This document shows, piece after piece, positions 7,346 to 12,082 of a stretch of DNA of 12,811 nucleotides. How positions within the stretch are numbered: the first letter of the stretch is position 1; every line of letters begins with the position of its first letter. The notes beneath the pieces are model-generated. The model did not search any database and was not told the DNA's origin. It saw nothing but the letters and a program-made list of their open reading frames with translations. The stretch is from Thiobacillus sp. UBA2186. GTDB lineage: Bacteria > Pseudomonadota > Gammaproteobacteria > Burkholderiales > Thiobacillaceae. Where the stretch lies: NCBI GenBank assembly GCA_002327405.1, contig DCVO01000051.1, positions 1 to 12,811 on the forward strand, in the 5' to 3' direction. The position numbers were made by a program, and so were the translations under genes.

Positions 7346-9913
7346 ATGGCTCGCAAAATCAATCTCCAGAAGCAGCGCGGCTTCAGCCTGATCGAAGCCC
7401 TGTTCTCGGCCGTGGTGCTGGGCATCGCACTGCTTGCGCTGGCCGGCTTCCATGCCGTTGCCATGCAGGACAGCAGCCTGATCAAGGCGAGGTCGATTGC
7501 CGCCAACCTGGCCCAGGAGAAACTGGACGATCTCAGGAGTTTCTCCCGCATACTGGACGATGCAAGCATCGACGAAAACGCAGACGGCAACCTGACGAAC
7601 GACTGCGGTGCAGAGACATTCTGTTTCAGCGAGATTGCCGACGATGCAGGCGGACAGGAAAATGCCGATGGCACGCTGGTTCTGGGTTCTGGTACGGTTT
7701 CCGGCTATATCGACAATTACTCGCGCGCCTGGGAAGTCACCTGTTCTCCCGCAACAGCGGGCGCGGCCCTGAGCTTTACGACGACCTGCGATGCCACCAC
7801 GCTGGCCAAGCTGGTCACGGTGACCATCTCCTGGACAGACAGCAAGGGCGCAGATCAAGAGGTGTCATTTCAAGGCGTCATCTATGCCATGGATCCGTCC
7901 AGGATCGTGCGCGCGGCCGTCGGCCCGGTTTCCACCGAGGCGCCCAAGGTTGACTATACGCCGGCGGCGGATTCGATTCCCATCGAGATCGGCGGCGGCA
8001 AATCGACCGAGACCAGCAAGCCGCTTCCGGAAGTCTCAGGCGGCGACTCGAGGACAGTCATCCTGCCTTCCGTCGTCTATACGGGTGCTGCCGGTAATGA
8101 GGAACTGGTTTCCAGGGAAGAGTTTGCCACCGTCAACTGCACCTGCACGTTGCAGGCCTCGGGTACCGGCTGGACCCCGCATCGCACCGTGTGGAACGGC
8201 TATACCCTGGAACAGGAATACGGCGAGGAAGTCACCAAGCCGGTTGGCGTGCCCAACCCCACAGGCCAAAGCGAACTCTGCAACGAGTGTTGCCGAGACC
8301 ACCACGACACCAATGCCGATGCGGCCCCGGACACCTCGGGTACCCAGTACTATCCGCTGTATCGCCCCTACCTCGACCCCTCCGCCGACTTCGACGGCAC
8401 CACGGGGGACCACAAGCACTACAAGGCCGACAACAGCGTGGCGGCCGTGGGCGAGGATTATGTCGAAGCCTGCCGCATGAAGCGCATCGACGGCTTCTGG
8501 CGCGTCGTGCCCGATTGGCTGCTGGTCGATCTTGCCGCGATCGGCTGCGATTATTTCGTCGATACCGCGACCAACGAGTGCCCGCCATCCGCCACCGAAA
8601 ACATGACCAAGCTCGAGGGTTATCGGGACAGGGTGCGCGATGTGCTGCAGGAATTCGTGTCCTATCTGAATACCAACAAGACCGTCGATACCAGCACCAC
8701 CGCCTTGCTTATGCCTGATTTCACGAATACCGTGGCGCCTCTGCTGGACACTTCGAACAGCGCTCACGACATCGAAGTCATCAACGGCGGCAGCAAACAG
8801 TTGCTGGCGCGCGGCATCTACGCCGACGTGGTGTTCATGCCGCAAGACAGCGGCACGCCGCGCACAGTGGACCAGGATTATGTGGACGCCATTTACGGCA
8901 TCTATTCCTCGGACGACTTCGAGAAGCTGCAATACCTGCCGTTCTATGACGCCAATTTGACCCTGCTGGCGAACTGGTCGCCCACCAGCATCGACACGGC
9001 TGGCGCTTCTGATTACGGCGATTGCTCTAAGGCATCGCCCGATTATGGCGGTGTGACTCCAACGCCTGCGGTGTGCGTGACCAATGAAGCCATCTCCACC
9101 ATCGATGATGCTGCGACGAATTATTATGATGACTACTACAGCCGCGGCAAGATCATTGGCAAGCTTTCCAGCGGGGAAACCCTGATCACCGCCTCGGTTG
9201 CGCGCGGCAACAACGGCCTGACTGCAAGCCCTCCCATCGACGGAGGGGCGGATACGCCGCTTACTGCCCAAGTTAAGGCGAAAATCCCCACCAGTTCCAC
9301 CTCGGTGGGCATTACCGGCACCCTGGTGCGCGGCAACTCGGGCGCGGATTTGTCGAAGGTTAGCTGGACGCCAAATCCCGCCACGGGTGTCAGCTGCGCC
9401 TTTAATAGTCCCAGCGCAGTAACCTCGACTTCCTCTTCGGCGGACTTTACCTGCACAGTGCCTGCTTCCTGGACCGGCACGCTGACGTTCTATGATAACG
9501 ATACCACCGCTGTTTATAGCTTCAAGTTGACCGATGGTACGACATATACCGCTACATCGATAACTGCGCCTGCCACGATGCCCGATGTGGTTGTTTACGG
9601 TGAAACCGTGAGTTTGTTCGGCAAATTGCATTGCACTGGCCAGGCATGTAACCAGGTAACAATTACTACCAGCAGCGGCCAGACTTGCACGATCAATGGC
9701 AGTGATGTGACCTGCGCCAACCTCGCGCTGGTTTCCGGCTCATGGAGCGGAACGGTGACAATCGCGAACCAGGGTTCGAACAATAATAAACTTGATACGC
9801 CGGCCACGGCTGCGAACGATTGCAACAACTCGAGCGATACTGCCAAGACGACTGGAACAATCACCGCGGGCCCTGGCGATAACACGGCAGCATTCAGTTT
9901 CTGCGCCAAGTAA
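7346..9913 (+). CDS. pilV: PilV-like minor pilin fused to a large ectodomain (855 aa)
   Basis: The N-terminus is a normal PilV prepilin: MARKINLQKQRG with cleavage at G12/F13, FSLIEALFSAVVLGIALLAL, Glu5 at E17, then the SLIKARSIAANLAQEKLDDLR block. Usual PilV is about 150-200 residues; here about 650 more follow. Residues 260-415 are rich in Cys and His (CTC at 265-267; CNECCRDHH at 312-320; HKH at 356-358; C376, C401, C412), perhaps a metal site or disulfide knot. Residues about 608-735 and 735-855 look like two diverged beta-sandwich modules sharing a SW-x-GT-x-T motif. The ribosome site is AAGGAAAG before ATG 7346. It is last in the operon, where pilY1 would be expected; I infer an adhesive tip subunit, with no direct evidence. 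Confidence 0.8.
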   Translation: MARKINLQKQRGFSLIEALFSAVVLGIALLALAGFHAVAMQDSSLIKARSIAANLAQEKLDDLRSFSRILDDASIDENADGNLTNDCGAETFCFSEIADDAGGQENADGTLVLGSGTVSGYIDNYSRAWEVTCSPATAGAALSFTTTCDATTLAKLVTVTISWTDSKGADQEVSFQGVIYAMDPSRIVRAAVGPVSTEAPKVDYTPAADSIPIEIGGGKSTETSKPLPEVSGGDSRTVILPSVVYTGAAGNEELVSREEFATVNCTCTLQASGTGWTPHRTVWNGYTLEQEYGEEVTKPVGVPNPTGQSELCNECCRDHHDTNADAAPDTSGTQYYPLYRPYLDPSADFDGTTGDHKHYKADNSVAAVGEDYVEACRMKRIDGFWRVVPDWLLVDLAAIGCDYFVDTATNECPPSATENMTKLEGYRDRVRDVLQEFVSYLNTNKTVDTSTTALLMPDFTNTVAPLLDTSNSAHDIEVINGGSKQLLARGIYADVVFMPQDSGTPRTVDQDYVDAIYGIYSSDDFEKLQYLPFYDANLTLLANWSPTSIDTAGASDYGDCSKASPDYGGVTPTPAVCVTNEAISTIDDAATNYYDDYYSRGKIIGKLSSGETLITASVARGNNGLTASPPIDGGADTPLTAQVKAKIPTSSTSVGITGTLVRGNSGADLSKVSWTPNPATGVSCAFNSPSAVTSTSSSADFTCTVPASWTGTLTFYDNDTTAVYSFKLTDGTTYTATSITAPATMPDVVVYGETVSLFGKLHCTGQACNQVTITTSSGQTCTINGSDVTCANLALVSGSWSGTVTIANQGSNNNKLDTPATAANDCNNSSDTAKTTGTITAGPGDNTAAFSFCAK

Positions 9914-9942
9914 GGCAAGCGAGTTGAGTAAACCCGCTTGCC
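9914..9942 (+). terminator. Weak stem-loop after pilV
   Basis: GGCAAGCG (9914-9921) pairs with CGCTTGCC (9935-9942) across a 13-base loop, immediately after the pilV stop. The following bases are not a clean T tract, so it may slow or protect the transcript end; the stronger terminator is the hairpin at 10003. Confidence 0.4.
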
Positions 9943-9951
9943 GGCTGCTGT

Positions 9952-10110
9952 TTACAAGCCCTTCGGCAACGGAAAACTGCCCTTCTCCTGCAAACCGTCC
10001 AGCGGGGCCACTTCGGTGGCCCCGAGTTTTTTCAGGCGCCCGGTAACGCGTTCGACCAGGATTTCCGGCGCGAAGGCGCCGACGGTGATGCCGATTCCTG
10101 TTTGTCCTTT
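9952..10110 (-). pseudogene. Truncated ispH 3' end, copy 1
   Basis: On the minus strand this reads the last ~53 codons of ispH including the stop (TAA), aligned codon for codon with the functional ispH (12083-12811) without indels. The peptide GITVGAFAPEILVERV...QEKGSFPLPKGL differs from the functional end at several normally conserved places (A to V, S to F, I to T), so it is drifting. It has no ispH body, catalytic residues or start: similarity fades beyond about 10110. It fills the space between the pil operon and the first TA module. It is probably the oldest of the three ends and still supplies a plus-strand terminator. Confidence 0.88.
10003..10032 (+). terminator. cUUCGg terminator in ispH copy 1 (for the pil operon)
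   Basis: The 9-bp stem CGGGGCCAC / GTGGCCCCG (10003-10011 with 10016-10024) closes a TTCG loop and is followed by AG and six T. This is a canonical intrinsic terminator on the plus strand, 90 bases after the pilV stop. On the minus strand it lacks a T tract. Confidence 0.8.
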
Positions 10111-10146
10111 GCGGACACAGGCTGGAGGACGGCTTGCGGAAATGAT

Positions 10147-10189
10147 TTGCAGCCGCACGATATTTCGCTATACATTGTGTACATTGTAT
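10147..10189 (+). promoter_or_regulatory. Promoter and operator of the RHH-ParE module
   Basis: TTGCAG (10147-10152) and TATACA (10169-10174) with 16 bases between them fit a sigma-70 promoter. Overlapping the -10, 10170-10189 is a 20-bp imperfect palindrome (ATACATTGT, GT, ACATTGTAT) that also contains ACATTGT twice as a direct repeat. Such short repeats are what ribbon-helix-helix antitoxins bind, so autorepression by the gene at 10209 is likely (inference). Confidence 0.55.
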
Positions 10190-10208
10190 TCAATGTGAGG
10201 TTTCGGGA

Positions 10209-10436
10209 ATGTCTGCAACCATTACTATCCGCGTCAGCGAAGAGACCCGTGCAGAATTGGAAAAAATCGCCGCCGGCGCTCGGCGTTCCAAATCGTTCAT
10301 CGCCGCCGAAGCGCTGGAATCCTATCTGGCCAGGCGACGCTGGCTGGAAGCAAAGATCAGTTCCGCGGAGGCTTCCGGGGTGATGGGCGAAGATGAGGTT
10401 GAAGCGCTGTTCGCGGAGCTGACGCGTGCGGATTGA
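10209..10436 (+). CDS. CopG/RHH-type antitoxin
   Basis: A 75-residue ribbon-helix-helix protein. The strand ATITIRVS (residues 3-10) and helices from SEETRAELEKIAAG to SFIAAEALESYLARR make the DNA-binding dimer; the C-terminal tail (WLEAKISSAEASG onward) would bind the toxin. Such antitoxins neutralise ParE/RelE-family toxins and repress their own operon. ATG 10209 follows GAGG (10197-10200) at 8 bases. Its natural partner overlapped its stop by 11 bases, but that toxin copy (10426) is now truncated and the intact toxin lies some 490 bases further on, past a duplicated segment. The full antitoxin thus remains in the same operon as the toxin but is no longer directly next to it. Confidence 0.85.
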   Translation: MSATITIRVSEETRAELEKIAAGARRSKSFIAAEALESYLARRRWLEAKISSAEASGVMGEDEVEALFAELTRAD

Positions 10437-10524
10437 ATGGGCGAAAGAGTCGGGTACGGATTTACGGCAGATTCACGCATCCATCGCGGCGGATAACATA
10501 ACGGCGGCGGCGAAGGTGATTCAG
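10325..10524 (+). repeat. 200-bp direct repeat, left copy
   Basis: This segment covers the 3' end of the antitoxin gene and the first third of the toxin gene. It recurs at 10828-11027 with a constant offset of 503 bases and two mismatches by eye (10486 and 10488 against 10989 and 10991). Confidence 0.93.
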
Positions 10525-10542
10525 ACCATCGCGATGCGGTAA
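10426..10542 (+). pseudogene. Truncated ParE-like toxin
   Basis: GTG 10426 opens the same reading frame as the full toxin at 10929 (RIEWAKESGTDLRQIHASI), overlapping the antitoxin stop by 11 bases. Identity ends after codon 33 at the repeat boundary, and a TAA follows at 10540 after 38 codons. The C-terminal strands and the conserved RVLAVIHASRHW region are absent, so no activity is expected. Confidence 0.85.
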
Positions 10543-10570
10543 ATGCTAGATTGAACAAAAGGAGTAATTT

Positions 10571-10792
10571 ATGGCCAGCAATCATGAAAACCTTGTACTG
10601 GAGCACCTGCGCCACATCCGTGGGAAGGTCGACCAAATCGCCGAAGATGTCGAAACAGTGAAAATGCGCCTGAACTCCGTAGAGCGTTCGGTGGCTGGAT
10701 TTCACGAAGATCTGGCCATCATCAGCCGGAGACTGGATGGCGTCGATGGCAGAATCAACAAAGTCGAAAAAAGGCTGGAACTGGCAAGTTGA
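10571..10792 (+). CDS. Small coiled-coil protein of unknown function
   Basis: A 73-residue hydrophilic, probably all-helical protein. Heptad-like spacing of hydrophobic residues runs through VDQIAEDVETVKMRLNSVE and again through ISRRLDGVDGRINKVEKRL, so it should form a coiled coil; there is no signal peptide or membrane segment. AGGAG (10560-10564) six bases before the ATG is one of the best ribosome sites in the window, and TGCTAGATT (10544-10552) could be an extended -10 of its own. It sits exactly in the 303-bp segment between the two direct repeats, inside the TA operon. I recall similar small coiled-coil proteins near RelE/ParE genes, but I know no function for it. It could be an accessory or alternative antitoxin, or a passenger. 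Confidence 0.7.
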   Translation: MASNHENLVLEHLRHIRGKVDQIAEDVETVKMRLNSVERSVAGFHEDLAIISRRLDGVDGRINKVEKRLELAS

Positions 10793-10827
10793 TAGCGAGC
10801 CGTCAAGGACAATGCTGCGCCAAATAT

Positions 10828-10939
10828 TCTGGCCAGGCGACGCTGGCTGGAAGCAAAGATCAGTTCCGCGGAGGCTTCCGGGGTGATGGGCGAAGATGAG
10901 GTTGAAGCGCTGTTCGCGGAGCTGACGCGTGCGGATTGA
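10828..10939 (+). pseudogene. 3' fragment of the RHH antitoxin gene
   Basis: The last 36 codons of the antitoxin (from LARRRWLEAKIS to ELTRAD) are repeated here without the RHH domain. Upstream in frame there is a TAG at 10793 and no good start, so it is probably not made by itself. It still overlaps the toxin start by 11 bases, as in the intact arrangement. Confidence 0.85.
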
Positions 10940-11027
10940 ATGGGCGAAAGAGTCGGGTACGGATTTACGGCAGATTCACGCATCCATCTCTGCGGATAAC
11001 ATAACGGCGGCGGCGAAGGTGATTCAG
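10828..11027 (+). repeat. 200-bp direct repeat, right copy
   Basis: This is the second copy of 10325-10524, beginning at TCTGGCC and ending at GATTCAG. Beyond it the sequence continues into the rest of the intact toxin gene, so this copy has the native right flank and the left copy has the native left flank. Confidence 0.93.
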
Positions 11028-11222
11028 GTCATCCGCGAGGCGATACAGGCGCTCGCGGAGAATCCGCTGATGGGACGGGCAGGCGGTGTTGGCGGGACTC
11101 GGGAACTGGTTTTGACCCGCTATCCCCATCTGGTGATTTACCGGGTGAAGAAAGATGCCGTGAGGGTGCTTGCCGTGATCCATGCCTCGCGCCACTGGCA
11201 GACCGACTTTTTCCGCGAGTAG
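10929..11222 (+). CDS. RelE/ParE-superfamily toxin
   Basis: A 97-residue toxin of the RelE/ParE fold. The N-terminal RIEWAKESGTDLRQIHASI, the helical ITAAAKVIQVIREAIQALAENPLMGR and the C-terminal strand pattern TRYPHLVIYRVKKDAVRVLAVIHASRHW are family hallmarks; the last block is more like ParE (gyrase) than RelE (ribosome), though the target cannot be settled by reading. The start is GTG 10929, with CGGAG upstream within the antitoxin fragment. The matching intact antitoxin is at 10209. Because the antitoxin piece directly upstream lacks a start, translational coupling is lost, so the toxin is probably made at a reduced level from the same transcript or from a promoter in the inserted segment. 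Confidence 0.85.
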   Translation: MRIEWAKESGTDLRQIHASISADNITAAAKVIQVIREAIQALAENPLMGRAGGVGGTRELVLTRYPHLVIYRVKKDAVRVLAVIHASRHWQTDFFRE

Positions 11223-11231
11223 AGCGGAGGC

Positions 11232-11243
11232 CCGCCCGGGCGG
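11232..11243. repeat. Perfect 12-bp GC palindrome
   Basis: CCGCCCGGGCGG reads the same on both strands. It lies between the toxin stop and the ispH copy 2 stop, at the junction of the TA module with the duplicated ispH end. Its role is unknown; it could be a scar or a recombination site. Confidence 0.5.
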
Positions 11244-11246
11244 CGA

Positions 11247-11417
11247 TCACAAGCCCTTCGGCAACGGAAAACTGACCTTCTCCTGCAAACCATCCAGCGG
11301 GGCCGCTTCGGTGGCCCCGAGTTTTTCCAGGCGGGCGATGACGCGTTCGACCAGGATTTCCGGGGCGGACGCGCCGGCGGTGATGCCGATGCGGGTCTCG
11401 CCTGCCAGCCACTGGGG
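11247..11417 (-). pseudogene. Truncated ispH 3' end, copy 2
   Basis: On the minus strand this gives the last 57 codons of ispH (PQWLAGETRIGITAGASAPE...VSFPLPKGL, TGA stop) with no indel against the functional copy and mainly conservative changes. About 60 bases are identical to the functional gene (from CAGGCGGGCG to GATGCCGATGCG). The codon usage around QWLAGET differs from the functional QWLEGKT, so it looks like an allele from a related strain or species, not a fresh copy of the resident gene. There is no start codon and no ispH body; similarity stops near 11417. It lies between the ParE-type toxin and higB. Confidence 0.9.
11298..11326 (+). terminator. cUUCGg terminator in ispH copy 2 (for the RHH-ParE module)
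   Basis: CGGGGCCGC (11298-11306) pairs with GTGGCCCCG (11311-11319) around TTCG, with one G-T wobble, followed by AG and five T. It lies about 76 bases after the toxin stop, on the strand of the TA operon. Confidence 0.78.
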
Positions 11418-11452
11418 GCAATGGTGGCTCGGCTTGGAGGTTTCCCAGCCTC

Positions 11453-11481
11453 TTGCCGATAATAACGTATGGCGTTAATAT
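11453..11481 (+). promoter_or_regulatory. higBA promoter and HigA operator
   Basis: TTGCCG (11453-11458) and TAATAT (11476-11481) with 17 bases between them form a good sigma-70 promoter. Between and overlapping them, TAACG (11463-11467) and CGTTA (11473-11477) are a perfect inverted repeat with a 5-base spacer, a plausible HigA operator. Transcription would begin at about 11487-11489, at the higB ATG itself. Confidence 0.6.
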
Positions 11482-11486
11482 ATATC

Positions 11487-11765
11487 ATGATTGCGACATT
11501 CAAGTGCCGGGATACGCAAGCCTTGTTCCGCCGGCAGCGGGTGGCGCGTTTCGCCAATATTGAAAGGGTGGCGCGGCGCAAGTTGGAGCAACTTGAATGG
11601 TCGGCTACCTTGGACGATTTGCGTGTTCCGCCGAATAACCGCTTGGAATTGCTCAAGGGCAACCGGGCGGGTCAGTACAGTATCCGGATTAACGGGCAAT
11701 GGCGGATTTGTTTTCGTTTCAAGGATGGACAGGCATTCGATGTCGAGATTGTCGATTATCACTGA
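11487..11765 (+). CDS. higB: HigB toxin (RelE-superfamily mRNA interferase)
   Basis: HigB cuts mRNA on the translating ribosome. The 92-residue protein matches the family along its whole length: MIATFKCRDTQALF, RVARFANIERVARRKLEQL, DLRVPPNNRLELLKG, then AGQYSIRINGQWRICFRF and the C-terminal VEIVDYH. ATG 11487 is the family-typical start; ATG 11469 would add six residues lying over the predicted operator and is unlikely. There is no ribosome site before either start, and the promoter places the mRNA 5' end on the ATG, so the message may be leaderless. higA follows 11 bases after the stop. The toxin-first order is normal for higBA. Confidence 0.92.
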   Translation: MIATFKCRDTQALFRRQRVARFANIERVARRKLEQLEWSATLDDLRVPPNNRLELLKGNRAGQYSIRINGQWRICFRFKDGQAFDVEIVDYH

Positions 11766-11776
11766 GGAGGTATCAC

Positions 11777-12076
11777 ATGCATAAACTGCAAGCGATTCAC
11801 CCTGGAGAGGTTTTGCTGGAGGACTTCTTGAAGCCGATGGGGGTCAGCCAGTATGCCTTGGCCAAGGCGGTGGGCGTGTCGCCACGCCGCATTAACGAGA
11901 TTGTGCATGGCCAGCGCAAGGTTACCGCCGATACCGATTTGCGTCTGTGCCGTTTCTTTGGTTTGTCCGAGGGATACTGGCTGCGCGGCCAAGCCCGTTA
12001 TGACATTGAAATCGCCAAGGATGCGCTGGGTGCGGAACTGGACAAGATTCAGCAATATCAAGCCGAAGCGGCATGA
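11777..12076 (+). CDS. higA: HigA antitoxin (XRE-family helix-turn-helix)
   Basis: HigA binds and neutralises HigB and represses the operon. The 99-residue protein has the family opening IHPGEVLLEDFLKPMGVS, a helix-turn-helix from about 26 to 60 (YALAKAVGVSPRRINEIVHG with the recognition helix in PRRINEIV) and the typical FFGLSEGYWLRGQARYDIEIAK tail. ATG 11777 is preceded by a strong GAGGAGG (11764-11770) that overlaps the higB stop, so the antitoxin should be translated far better than HigB, as a safe TA locus needs. An open frame from 11699 lies in higB and is not used. The stop is 6 bases from the ispH stop codon on the other strand, so the two genes are convergent. Confidence 0.92.
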   Translation: MHKLQAIHPGEVLLEDFLKPMGVSQYALAKAVGVSPRRINEIVHGQRKVTADTDLRLCRFFGLSEGYWLRGQARYDIEIAKDALGAELDKIQQYQAEAA

Positions 12077-12082
12077 GTAGCG

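Noticed and set aside
8279..8305. CNECCRDHH in the PilV-like protein as a c-type heme site
   Set aside because: The Cys spacing is CxxCC followed two residues later by HH, not CxxCH, so heme attachment is not supported; only a metal or disulfide role remains possible.
8036..9631. Open frame of 531 codons on the minus strand inside pilV
   Set aside because: Its Arg/Gly/Val-rich translation matches no family and it is antisense to a gene with a clear prepilin start and ribosome site.
9914..12082. Insertion sequence or transposon carrying the TA genes
   Set aside because: No transposase frame, terminal inverted repeats or target-site duplications could be found; the only flanking repeats are the ispH ends and the 200-bp repeat.
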